From Diphasiastrum complanatum (Eukaryota > Streptophyta > Lycopodiopsida > Lycopodiales > Lycopodiaceae), in the NCBI GenBank assembly GCA_029204225.1, contig CM055101.1:886987-950986 (forward strand): a stretch of DNA of 64,000 bases. Direction: 5' to 3'. The translations under genes and the position numbers were made by a program. Within the stretch, counting starts at the first letter, position 1; every line of letters starts with the position of its first letter. The notes beneath the pieces were generated by a model that was not told the origin of the DNA, searched no databases, and worked only from the letters and a program-made list of their open reading frames with translations. This document shows positions 32,846 to 43,739 of this stretch, in pieces.

Positions 32846-33460
32846 ACTAATCCATGCAAGCACAATACTACAAATTAGGAAAATGACTGGCATGCAGTCA
32901 GAACAATTTCAAATTTTGCCAATTTTACTCACAAAACTGCAAAACTTCAAATGATCATAACTTTGGCTATAGGACACCAAATTGGGTGCTGTAAAGCGTA
33001 TTACAGAACAAGACCAAAGCGTATTACAAAGCAAGACCAATTGCTGGAATTCTTGGTTCTCACCTCAAAGAAAGCTTCAAACGACTTTGGTATACCTATT
33101 TACAAGCTCTACATGGTGTTTTATAGCCACCTCTATCCAACTTTATGAAAAACAAACAAAAATGATGATTTTTGGCTATTTTCCAGTTTTTTCATCACAA
33201 TAAAGTGGAAATTCATGACATACAACTCTTTCTCTAACACATGCAAACCAATTTATAGAATTACAACCATCTAATTGGTCTGATCTTGCTGGATTATGGT
33301 TCTTCCTATCTATTTTGTGCCAAAAAACATGAAAAACCAAACAATTTTTACCAAAACATAGCCTACAATCCTAAATCATTGGAAAGAACCAGCATGCATC
33401 ATTGGAAATAGCCGGATTGGAGAAGTTAATCAGTTATGCTTTGCTGAGTTCCAATCCGAG

Positions 33461-33974
33461 TTGTATCTTTCTCTGCGAGATCTTTGTCGAACCGATGAGT
33501 TTTTTGGTCGTATATGGCAAGATGTCCTGGCAGGAAGCTCTATTTTGAGAGAAAATCTAGGAAAGCAAGATTCCAAGAAATCTCATGAAGAGAAGATACT
33601 TGATAATTATTTCATTAGAAATGGTTTGCTTTTCCATAGAGGAAAAGTTTGTGCACCAGATATTGTGGACATTAGGGCCCAAATCCTGCACGAGTGCCAC
33701 AATAGCCCCAGTGCGGGACACCCTGGTATACAGAGGACACTTGACCTTGTTAAGTGAAAATTTTATTGGCCAAAAATGAAAGGTCATGTTGAGGCATATG
33801 TTCAAAAATGTGAAAAATGCCAAGTAAATAAAGCAGAAACCAGCAAGAAATGGGAAAATACTTCCATGGATTTTTTGGTCAGACTTCCCAAGTTAGGGAA
33901 GGGTCACGATGCTATTTGGGTAGTAGTTGACAAGCTAACAAAAATGGTGCAGTTGATTCCAACAAAAACTTTGT
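33461..33974 (+). pseudogene. Gypsy integrase zinc-finger fragment
   Basis: Reads LRENLGKQDSKKSHEEKI, then the HHCC finger (H and C in LHECHNSPSAGHPG, a stop after TLDLVK, then VQKCEKCQVNK), then MDFLVRLPKLGKGHDAIWV. It breaks off after IPTK and joins the captured BPS1 3' fragment at about 33975. Close relative of 6352-6890. Confidence 0.85.
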
Positions 33975-34358
33975 TGTAAAACTTTGTGCCTATTCAGATA
34001 TATTCTAAGCAAAATGCTGACGCCATGGTAATACTACAAAGGAGCCATAGTAAAGGTCACGAGCAATTGAGACAAAGTAATCACAATTACTATTTTCTCT
34101 ACCAAGTAAATTGTAGACCTCAATTATCTTGCCTTTCGAGAATATAAACAACGATAAAAGATGTTCTATTTTTGTCAGTTAATTTGATGCCATGTTACTC
34201 CTCAATATCCAACTAGTAAATAATCTTGCGATAGTCATTCTAGAGGTGCAACTAGCGAAGAATCACTCAACAAAATTTCCTTACTGCAGAAATGAGTTTT
34301 GTCCTACCCGCGACTATGTCATCAAAAAGATCACGTACGGTGCACACTAAACTTTCCA
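33975..34358 (-). repeat. Captured copy of BPS1-like 3' end, copy 3
   Basis: Reverse complement of roughly 1092-1480. Same internal junction as copy 2 (to ttcaaagtattcactat). Confidence 0.75.
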
Positions 34359-34559
34359 AACCTTCAAAGTATTCACTATATTTATCTTCATGTTTTGTGT
34401 ATATCATCCGTAGTAATGGATAATAGAAATCCACTAGTAGTTCTATTCAACTTTTCTATGAGTATTTTTGGACATTCAACATCTTATCATTGGATGTTAC
34501 AAGAAACCTTAAGTAATGATCTGTTTTGAAGGTTTGGCTGCAATTATTTTCAAAGGCCG
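34359..34559. repeat. Module D, uninterrupted copy
   Basis: Matches the two flanks of E1 (8967-9019 and 14596-14745) and 36350-36563, here without the LTR element, so it marks the original E1 insertion site. Confidence 0.75.
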
Positions 34560-34910
34560 GATCCTTTTGTCTCAAATATTCTAAAGCGATATCATGTGAA
34601 GTCTTCCATTTATTACCTTATTGGAGATGTCTCCTTTTAATTCCTGAATTCGATATATGGGGCACATCAAATTGAATAGGCAGTATGAGATACATCCCAT
34701 ATACTAAAGATAAGGGTGTTTTCTTTGTTGTTATCTTTTTGTTTTTGATATACCAAAAGAACCGCTAGTATTTTTGTGTCCCATGTGGATTTAGAACAGC
34801 TTAATGAATAGGGATGGAGAGGAAAGAATCCAATAGTTCTTGTCCGCTTAACACTAGGTTGTCGCGTTATGGGAACCCAAGTTTGATCTCCTTTTGAAAA
34901 TCACCCAGTT
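34560..34910 (-). pseudogene. Possible gypsy integrase C-terminal remnant
   Basis: The minus strand reads TTKKTPLSLVYGMYLILPIQFDVP in one frame near 34690-34760, resembling the TPFSLVYG...LPIE block of gypsy integrases. Stops nearby; flanking frames not recognised. Confidence 0.45.
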
Positions 34911-35061
34911 TGCTTTTCGGGTTGTGTAGTTCTATCAACCCTTGGCATAGTTCCCCTGATGGTGGTGTGTTCCTTCCTTCGAGCAACTCACAACTAGCAT
35001 TTCGGCTTCCTCCTAAAGTTTGTTACATTTATCGTCTCTATCATGGAGCCGAACCTCCATA

Positions 35062-35643
35062 TCAGATAACTGCTACTACTGTCGTTTCAAATCTACCATG
35101 GAGTGCCAGAGTCTCTTCCTGCAACAACATTGTCATGACTCTTGCATGAGTCAGTTTAGGGTGTGTTGTGATGATCATCACCCAGTTGTCGCATGAGCTT
35201 GGCAAGCTTGAAAGTAGTGTCATTACTGCATTTTGATCATCTATGACATATCCGACAGTGGCCATTTGCTTCAGCAGGTTCTTGAACTGGTTGATGCGAC
35301 TCTGTAGGGAATCTTCGTTGGTCATCTTGAGCGAGAAAATATTCTTCCTGAGATGCAGCTTGGAAGCTATGTCACACACATCGTATAGAGTGCTCAAGAT
35401 GTCCCAACCTTCCTTGGAGGTCTGAGCTCTAGACACATGGCTGATTTGAGTGTCTGATATATTGAGGATGATCAGCGCAAAGGCTTTGCCATCTTTAAGC
35501 TTCCATCAGGAAATTGCAGCATCGTCAGCTTCAGGTCTTACCTCTGCACCTATAACAACGTCATACAATTTGTTAGCCATTAGCATAGTTCTCATCTTAA
35601 ATTTATATAGATGGTAACTGGCTCCATCATGCTTGTCCATTAT
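35062..35643 (-). pseudogene. Ty1/copia gag (UBN2-type), copy 4
   Basis: RAQTSKEGWDILSTLYDV, LHLRKNIFSLKM, VIDDQNAVMTLLSSLPSS. It shares with copy 1 a TGA after AIS (35506-35508). N-terminus cut at about 35643, within MDKHDGA. Confidence 0.8.
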
Positions 35644-36349
35644 AGAACCGCTTTTGACAAGGATCGGAATAACATATGGACTCTAGGTCAAAATGAAGTT
35701 TGACCACGCATCGATTTGATCTTCTACCTGGTATCAGAATACACTTATTCTATTCTAAGCTCAACCGTTTTAAAACAACAAATAAACTATTACAAAAAAT
35801 AACTATTTTGCATTATGTAGATCGAAATAGGAGGCAACTAGATCATGCCTTGTTATCACATGTCTTCATCCTCAGATTGAGCAGGTCTTCCAAATGTACA
35901 TGAATTGTTGTAATGTGCTCCTTCCAAAAATCTATTGAAGTTTTCATATGAAAATTTGGGCCTACACAAATGGATACAACATCGTTGTTGTAATCTATAC
36001 AAAAATTCGCACTCGATGTTGATAAAAAAATTCCCAACATGGATCATTAATTGTTTTTTTGGGGTACATCTTTGGTTGTCGATGTCCCAGCTGCTTTAGT
36101 TTGTATGTGAACAAAGTTATAACATGAATTGCATCAGAAGAATCACTTGATGCAGCATAACTTTTCTTCTTGAGCATATGTATAGAGGGTACATCTTTTT
36201 CGTAAGTGACCAGCAGTTGAGTCTTCCATATAAGAACTGACATTATATAAGATTTTGGCTGTAAATTTAACCAAATCATCTCTTTTATAAGTGATCCAAA
36301 TCGTATGTGTCAAATGATTCTCACGACTATGAATACATTCTTTCATACC
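35644..36349. repeat. Leader module copy 3 plus module C copy 2
   Basis: 35644-36050 matches 4935-5320 and 24500-24900. 36040-36349 matches 3990-4306. Minus-strand ORFs here are short and unrecognised. Confidence 0.65.
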
Positions 36350-36563
36350 TTCAACGTATTCACTATATTTATCTTCTCATTTTATGTATATCATCCATAG
36401 TAATGGATAATAGAAATCAACTAGCAGCTGTATTCAACTTTTCTATGAGTATTTTTGGACATTCAACTTCTTATCATTGGATGTTACAATAAACCTTAAG
36501 TAATGATCTGTTTTGAAGGTTTGGCTACAGTTATTTTCAAAGGCCGGATCCTTTTGTCTCAAA

Positions 36564-36822
36564 TGTTTGTAGATTAAACTGTTTGATGTCACTAATAGCA
36601 CTGCTTGATCTATCATTCTGATAAACGTATTCCAACTGCTTTCGCGAAGCTACATCTGATAAACAAGATAATTTGTGCATGGCTATTGAATCAACTATTT
36701 AGATCCAACGACTTGAAAGTTGTGATCCTGATTTGTCTGAATCTGATAGACATAGTTGCATGTACTAAGGATTCCCCATTCGCTTTTCTATGTCGCGATG
36801 AGAATAGCACCAAATCCCAACA
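36564..36822 (+). repeat. Short 5' LTR
   Basis: 259 bp, terminal inverted TGTT...AACA. PBS TGGTATTAGAGC at 36823-36834 follows immediately. Confidence 0.72.
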
Positions 36823-36962
36823 TGGTATTAGAGCATATTACTATGACGTATCTTGAACTGACATTATTAGAACAAGCATTCTGATATAGTGTAGACAATA
36901 GCTATAATTGTTTTTAGTCACATTAATCTACTATTTGCATAACACTCACCCTAGAATTCCAG

Positions 36963-37457
36963 ATGGATTCTGAACCACAGTCTGCTCTAATGGTAGAGAA
37001 ACTCGATGGTTCGAATTACCAGATATGGAACTTCAAGACGAAAGTGGTATTGATGGCCAAAGAACTTTGGAAAATAGTCGTTGGAACCAAACTAATTCTC
37101 AGTGTCGATGAGCAAGCCATTTCCAAGTGGAAGCTCAGTTTGCCATCCTCTTATGAAAATTGGGTGATGATGATAACCACACACTCAAATATAACCTTGT
37201 CCAGAGTCTTAATCTGCTACTGCAAGAGGAAACAAGAAGGAATAGAACATCCTCATCCTCCACAAACGACTCACAGGCATTATTCTCAAAGAAGAACACC
37301 AGGAAGCAATAGAAGAAGAAAGCTACTTGACAAACCGACAACAATCAAAAGCGAACACATAAGACCCAAAATCAGCCACATGTTCAAAACAAGAAGAGGC
37401 TCTTCTATAGATACTGCAAGAGGGCAAACCACAAAGTCCAAAACTGTCGAATCTTGA
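36963..37457 (+). pseudogene. Copia gag with internal deletion
   Basis: Starts MDSEPQSALMVEKLDGSNYQ and jumps from DEQAISKWK directly to LSLPSSYENWVMMITTHSN, so the UBN2 core between them (present in the related gags at 4295 and 35062) is missing, yet the frame is preserved. The C-terminal part is basic; the zinc knuckle region is out of frame. Confidence 0.75.
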
Positions 37458-38140
37458 AGTTCAACAATGACAAGAGGAAGTAGCCGGACTAGCAAGCCCA
37501 TGCAGCGAACATGAAATAGAAGAACCAAGAAGATGATGATGAGCATAAAGTCTTCATGGTGAACCATCGCCATGTCAAACAATCGGAGGAATGGTTCCTC
37601 AATTTTGGAGCAATACAACACATGACAAGCCATCAAGAATGGTTCATCGATTATTCGGCCTATAGCACCAAAAGATTCGTCTCACCATGGAGATAACAAC
37701 TCCCACATTATTGAAGGTGAAGGTACTGTTAGGATGAATTTTTAGAATGGAATGTCAAAACTTGTACCAAATGTATTGTAAGTCCCGAACCTAACAACAA
37801 ATCTATTTTTTGTCAGTCGAATCAGAGATTTAGGACATAGGGTAGAGTTTCAGATGGATTCCTATCAGATTCTTGATAATAGCAAGAGAGTTCTTGCAAT
37901 CGGCAAGAGACAAGGATATCTCTATAGGTTTACCTAAGAGGGCTAAAACTTCGGACCAAAAAACACTTTGGATACCAACCCAACAAAGTGATACAAGGGA
38001 GTTGCCTGGAATATGACTAGTTAATAGAATGCCATGGTTAACCTTGGTACTCGCTATTTATTTAGATAGGTCGGACTATGCATCGCATTTTCAAGTTGCA
38101 CCGCATGCCAAAGTGCTATTTGTCTTTCAAAGAAAAGCAA
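37458..38140 (+). pseudogene. Copia protease and pre-integrase remnant
   Basis: Protease site reads WFLNFGAIQHMTSHQEW, with Asn where the catalytic Asp belongs. Later RIRDLGHRVEFQMDSYQIL and RQGYLYRFT. Multiple stops. Confidence 0.65.
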
Positions 38141-38960
38141 ATATGTCAACAAGGTGAGGATGAGGATCTTCAGCTAGAGCCTACACTACACCATGGGTGA
38201 CCAGGAGGAGCTGCACACAGTTGGCTTCTAGAGGCCTTAACAAGCAGAGCTCTTTCAAACAATCAGGCCCTCAGGGCTCTATGCCTGTGTGTTTTTTTTT
38301 CTTAAGGGTAAACAAGATAGGAAAATATCCAATGATTTTGACAGGCACAAAAATGGCCTCAAGCAGAACTAGAGATATGTACTCTGCTTTTTGACAGGCC
38401 CACGGGGTATTGGATCCCAAACAGATCAATAACTTCTCAAAAAACTAGCAATGAACAGGCTCTGTTCATTGGGCATCCCTCAAAACTACTGACAAAGCTT
38501 TGAAAGCCTTAGTGCAATAAACAAGGCAATGACTGCCTTCTTGGATAACAAACAATCTTTAAATAAATCACAAAACCTTGTGAATGTAACAATAAAGCTT
38601 TCCACAATTGCAAGCTTTGCAGACACAAGATTAATAACAACAATCTACAGGATTAATCCCAGTGCAATCTACACCCTTCCAAGATCTGCAACCAAATGTT
38701 AGAGATGGCAGAAAAAACAATTCACAAATCCACAAATAGTGGTAACACAATGCTAAAGGCTGAAAAACAGATCAATAGCAATGAAAATAAACAGAATTTA
38801 GAGTAAAGATCCAACAAAGAAATTAGAGTGGAAGGCACCAAGCAGATCAGCCTCTTCTCCTTTCCTCCTCCTTGTCTCGTGGATTGAGCACAAATAGGAA
38901 GTGGAAGAGATGGGAGACACCAAGCACAACAACTTCTACTCCTTCCTTTTATTTCCAAGA
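38141..38960. other. Unassigned stretch
   Basis: No coding similarity recognised. A T9 run at about 38292. Confidence 0.4.
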
Positions 38961-38961
38961 T

Positions 38962-38988
38962 TCTCTCTCTCTCTCTCTCTCTCTCTCC
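38962..38988. repeat. (TC)n microsatellite
   Basis: About 13 units. Confidence 0.9.
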
Positions 38989-39324
38989 AAGAAGATGACA
39001 ATGAACAATGGTATGCTGTTCCACACGCCTCCCTATACGTAGGGGCTCAATGGGCTGGAGGTGCACCCCTTCAAGAAATGGGGCACCTCCTTATGACTTT
39101 TCAAAAACTGACTCTAAAAATAGGGCACTGGCCCAAATTTGGTTTTTAGCACCTAGCTTGGCCTCAACTTGCAATTTCAAAGTCAAGCTGGGTCCTATTT
39201 ATGATTTCAGTTTTTATGGGCTCACGGGAGAATCCAAGAGTACGAGAGGTAAACTCTTTTAAGTGTTTTTGGAAATGCTTTAATCTTTGACCCTTATGAC
39301 ACTTCAAGTATAGTCTTGCTTCAC

Positions 39325-39476
39325 AAAGGAAAAATCCAAATAGAATAATTAGATGAAGTTAATCTCTCGCTTTCTTTTAAAAGGAAAAATCCAAATAGAA
39401 TGATTAGATGAAGTTAATCTCTCACTTGCTTCTAAAAGAAAAAATCCAAATAGAATGATTAGATGTAGTTAATCTT
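39325..39476. repeat. 55-bp tandem repeat, ~2.8 units
   Basis: Units begin near 39325, 39380 and 39435. Each contains AAAATCCAAATAGAAT followed by a GATTAGATGAAGTTAATCT-type end. Confidence 0.85.
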
Positions 39477-39516
39477 AATTTTCATATCCAATCACCCATA
39501 ATAGACTCATTCATGT

Positions 39517-39518
<2 letters not shown>

Positions 39519-39602
<84 letters not shown>
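39519..39602. repeat. (GA)n microsatellite, 42 units
   Basis: Uninterrupted GA for 84 bp. The long Ser/Leu ORFs here are artefacts of the repeat. Confidence 0.95.
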
Positions 39603-39605
<3 letters not shown>

Positions 39606-39842
39606 AGGTAACCAGCACTCCCAATTCTAGGAAGGTGTGTAGCCCTTGTTTTCTTCCGATAAAAGCGTGGTTCAAATGTTTTTTGTTGGAAGATGAGTTC
39701 CACAAAAAAGCCCAAACACACAGGGAGGGAGCATGTGGTGACATTTTGGAGTAGGATATAATCGTGTGGTTCGGGAGTTTTGATTAGCACTCTATAATGT
39801 TCTCTCTGTTTTTCTCTTCATGTGTGTTTAGGGTGGGGGTGG

Positions 39843-39902
39843 GTGTGTGTGTGTGTGCATGCGTGTGTTTGTGTGTGTTTGTGTGTGTGCGTGTGTGTGT
39901 TT
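39843..39902. repeat. Interrupted (GT)n microsatellite
   Basis: GT-rich with GC and TT interruptions. Confidence 0.9.
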
Positions 39903-39953
39903 CATGCTACTGGTTTACGGTTTGTGTTATATATTAATTTATGTTTCATGCTT

Positions 39954-39959
39954 GAGAGA

Positions 39960-40029
<70 letters not shown>
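39954..40029. repeat. (GA)n microsatellite, 38 units
   Basis: GA with one GATA interruption, ending ~30 bp before a candidate exon. Confidence 0.95.
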
Positions 40030-40032
<3 letters not shown>

Positions 40033-40061
40033 ATACATCTAACATTTTCAAACTTTTGTAG

Positions 40062-41070
40062 AAGAAGAAACATAAGTTGGTTTCAAGGGAAAGAGTTTCA
40101 AGAGAGATCGAGAATATTATTGATAGAATAAATCACATGAATATTGATTATGAATCATCATTGGCCTTAGATGATGCTCTTGTTGATGATGACCCCTTGC
40201 ATGATATAATTAGTTCATCAAGGTCTGGTGATTCAATCCATGTCTCCAAATCTCTAGAACATTTTTACTACCCAACTACACCTATCCTAGATATTGCACA
40301 TGAGTCATCCACAATACTCCACGTTGATTCCACAAACTTGACCACCCCTTTAAAAAAGAGAACACGTCTTGGACGTATTATGACTAGTTTGAAAGATAAT
40401 TGCAAATTACTACGCACTGTTAATGTGTCAAAAGACATTCTAAGTTCTTTGTCTAACCTTCTTCTTTCACCTAGCTTGCAACCATTAGTAAAAACTTTCA
40501 TTACAAGTAGATTTTCATGTTGGCCACTCCAATCACCATTACCATTAAATGGGACACCATTTACGTATTGGGGTCGAATATACATGATCATGCCTAGTGA
40601 ACACTTTCCTGAAGTTTGTTTGGGCCTTTTTGCATTGATAATATTGAGGTTCCTCTAAATAGTGTTGTGACATTGATGCCATATGCAGGACCTCAATACA
40701 ATTGGGGTGATTGGCATGCTTTGTGTCGTCACCAATGGAGGATGCAAGTATATGGCTTGAATACAAATGCTTGTTCTTTAGAGGAGCAACGCATGCAAGG
40801 AGGCAACATCTCAAGGGCAAATCGTACATACATTGATGGACGTCCCAATGTGCATGGAAACATTGCTGCATATATAAATGGTTCCATTGGCCACCCTCTA
40901 TTGACGAATTGTGATTTTGAAGAACACGCCAATGGAAAATAAGAATATTTTACTAGGAATGTAAAGGGCACTTATGTAATGGTCTGTGCCACTAGATCTA
41001 TCAGGTTTGTGGAGGAATTGTTCATCAAGTATAGTCTCAACCGTCCTCTACCCAATGTTTGCAAAAGACA
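40062..41070 (+). pseudogene. SET-domain-like protein fragment
   Basis: The frame opens after a good splice acceptor (TTTTGTAG at 40054-40061) and has an acidic N-terminal region (ALDDALVDDDPLHDII). A one-base shift near 40635 moves to a second frame with GLFCIDNIEVPLNSVVTL, YAGPQY, then NIAAYINGSIGHPL, NCDFEEH, a stop at 40940-40942, and ATRSI...VEELFIKYSLNR. The order resembles a degenerate SET methyltransferase domain, where NC and EEL...Y blocks form the cofactor and Tyr sites. Some key residues differ. It sits between the GA repeats and a CACTA transposase. Function uncertain. Confidence 0.4.
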
Positions 41071-41464
41071 ATAAGTCATATGTGAAGATTTAAATTTTGT
41101 TGATATGCAGAGATGTATAATCCATGCATCTTGATTGTATTTGGTTTGTTGCATCAGATATGTCAAATGTTAGAAGCATTATTCGTCATTTGCCTAGATG
41201 TTTACATAATGTAATAAGTGAAAGCTAATGAATGTGAAATTCGTAAATATGTAAATATGTAGAAGCGTGCAATTCTTGGAGTTCATTGAATGTTAACAAG
41301 TTGAAAAGAAAAATGGTCTAATAGATACATTGGTATGGTCATACTTTTTAAGCAAAGATGTCATTTATATTCATATGCAACATTTAGATCTATCGAGTAT
41401 TGGAAGGAAATGTTTATCAAACATTGTTTCAACCTACTTCTTGTTATTTTGGTATATAGGATTC
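41071..41464. other. Candidate intron or spacer
   Basis: AT-rich, stops in all frames, ends in tatatag at 41456-41462 before an open frame. Confidence 0.35.
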
Positions 41465-41798
41465 TTCATCCTCATTTAGCGTTGGAGACAATAATCCTCG
41501 TAATGGTCGACATAGACGACGAATGCAATACAACGGTCCTCATATAAAGCAATTACCTCGTCGTCTACGTCAACGCTTAAAAGAGATGATGGAAATTGAT
41601 GAGCGCATTAATCAAGAGACTAATGCATCTGAATCTAGCTCATCTAGATCTACTTCTTCGCAAACAAGTTCCAACGATGAAAATGAGCTTCTAATGAATG
41701 ATGAATTTGAAGTCATGGAAGACATGTTGGATGATATGTACGAGAACAATAGTGCAGCCAAACACAATGAACAAGATGAGGAGGCACTTTTTGTCTAA
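41463..41798 (+). pseudogene. Acidic N-terminal segment, likely CACTA transposase
   Basis: Opens after a possible splice acceptor (ATATAG). Reads DSSSSFSVGDNNPRNGRHRR, then LPRRLRQRLKEMMEIDERI and a Ser/Asp/Glu-rich run ending DEEALFV. Its position before the Transposase_21-like region suggests it is the N-terminal part of the same gene. Confidence 0.45.
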
Positions 41799-42020
41799 AG
41801 AAGAACAAAAATTGTGAGAAGAATCAAAGACCGTATTGTATCCTGGAGCAAAGACATCTCGTTTGGCGGCTTATCTACTTCTATTAAATCTTCAAGCCAA
41901 ATGTAGATGGAGTGACCAAAGCCTCAAATTATTATTTGAGTAAATTTTTTTTCATCTACTTGTCATTTTTGCTTTGAAACAAAATTCACAATTTGGACAT
42001 CTACTGATAATTTTTTTACA

Positions 42021-42845
42021 ATGACTTCTTTTGTCATGTACAGACTATTGAAAAACAAAATTCTCCCAGAAGGGAATGTCATGCTTGAGACAAGAGATGA
42101 GGCACGAAAGATGTCGTCTAACATCGGGATGGACTACAAGCAATATCATGCATGTCCAAAAGATTGTATTTTATATCGAGGAAGGTACGAATCACTCAGG
42201 AAATGTCCCATTTGTGATACTCCTCGATATAGAGATAATTTGCAAGGGGCAACCATTATTTGCAAAGTTTTAGGATATTTTCCAGTAATTCCATGATTGC
42301 AACATTTATTTCGTTGTAAATCTCTTGCACAACTAATGGACTGGCTTGCACACCATACCTCTACAGATGGGATGATGAGGGTACCTTCAGATTCACCTGC
42401 ATGGAAACACATCAACAAAGAGTATTCAAGCTTTGCCAATGAGTCAAGAAATGTAAGATTTGGTCTTGCAACAGATGGTGTGAACCCCTTTGGTGTACGA
42501 GCAACTATGTGGTCCATTTGGCTTTTTTTGCTTTGTAAATTATAATATTCCTCCTTGGTTGAGTACAAAAAACGGACATATCATGTTGGCACTTCTAATT
42601 CCTGGCCAACGCAAGGTTAAGAACATGGATGTATATCTTGAGCCGCTTATTGACGAGTTGGAAGATTTGTGGAAGGGGATAAAAGCATATGATATTTCGC
42701 GCCCCTTACATTAGAGGGAGTTTACACTACATGCCATTGTAATGTGGACAATGCATGACTATCCAACAAAAGAGAGACAAAAAATATCAAACGCGGAATG
42801 GGACTTTGTAAGAGGATGCGAATGGAAGGTATTATTCTTTAGATA
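42021..42845 (+). pseudogene. CACTA (En/Spm) transposase, Transposase_21-like core
   Basis: Contains the family hallmarks in order: NIGMDYKQYHACPKDCILYR, a CPICDTPRYR Cys pair, YFPVIP, LAHHTSTDGMMRVPSDSPAW, NVRFGLATDGVNPFGV, then (after a frame change) YNIPPWLSTKNGHIMLALLI, PGQRKVKNMDVYLEPLIDEL and the LHAIVMWTMHDYP block. This is the TNPD-type transposase of CACTA elements. It has a stop after PVIP, a frameshift near 42540 and a stop near 42714. The C-terminal cleft region is missing or diverged. Confidence 0.88.
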
Positions 42846-42954
42846 CTTTATTATTAGAACATTCTTGTTTATAACAATATTTGTTTAATCATTTTGAAAC
42901 ACCATGTTTATTCACAATGATTATTTATGAGATTCATGTTTGTCATGTGGCAGT

Positions 42955-43735
42955 GCAAAATGTATAATGCCATATGGGCTTTTGGTTTCCACTTTCGTGT
43001 TGAAAGGATTGATAACAAGAGATGCACACACGATTGTGGTGTAATAGCATCTTTCCAACAAGAAAGTCAAAGCAGTGCATGAGATCGGAATCCCATCTCA
43101 GGAGACATAGAATATGTAGGATCTATACAAATAATTTATGATGTGTTATTTGGTCAAAGTGGACACTATTTTTTATTTGATGTGAAATGGTTCAAGGTAG
43201 TTTGTAGAGGGCCAAATGCAACCGCAAAATCGGATCCAAGTGGATTTTTTGTGATTGATTCATCAAAAACATTGAGCATGGAGTCCTTTGACACACTGGT
43301 GTTGCCTCGTCACTGTGAGCAGGTGCACATGCTATGCTATCATGTTTTTCATTTTATTGCAAGTGACTAGTATTTGAGTTTTTGATATGTTCTAAAATAG
43401 TGATTTTTGCAGGTCTTTTTTCAACTAGATCGACTAAACAAGATATGGTGGTTTGTAGCTCAAGTTGAACCATGTTCACGACAAGTATTTGAGGGTGCAA
43501 ATGTTGAGAATGAAATGGAAAACCTTCATTTTAAGTATGAGATTGAGCTACCTAGAGATGTAGTAGATCGTCAAACTATACTTGAAGCACCCACTTCCAT
43601 AGATGTTGAGAATAGAAATTCTAATATCTAGGATGATGAAATAATTTTTGAAAGTGAGAGTGATGATGAAAATCATCTAAGAGCAGACTCCAGTCAACTA
43701 CAACAAGATCGAAACAAATTTAGTTAAAATTTGTT
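42955..43735 (+). pseudogene. CACTA transposase C-terminal domain (DUF4216-like)
   Basis: Reads GVIASFQQESQSSA, stop, then IEYVGSIQIIYDVLFGQSGH, FLFDVKWFKVV and, after an apparent intron (43370-43410, acceptor TTTTTGCAG), VFFQLDRLNKIWWFVAQVEP. This is the usual order of the domain that follows Transposase_21 in plant CACTA genes. An acidic tail follows. CACTA terminal inverted repeats were not located. Confidence 0.8.
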
Positions 43736-43739
43736 CCAT

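Larger units (their letters stand above)
36564..38140 (+). mobile_element. Short-LTR copia fragment inserted in module D
   Basis: Module D homology (compare 34407-34563) stops at 36563 and a sequence TGTTTGTAG...CCCAACA of 259 bp begins, followed by a PBS and a gag. This fits a copia element with a short LTR and TGTT/AACA ends. The body decays after the pre-integrase region at about 38140 and no 3' LTR was found. Confidence 0.75.

Noticed and set aside
39482-40131. Long ORFs made of Ser-Leu, Arg-Glu or Cys-Val repeats
   Set aside because: They are translations of the GA/GT microsatellites, with no sequence outside the repeat to support a gene.
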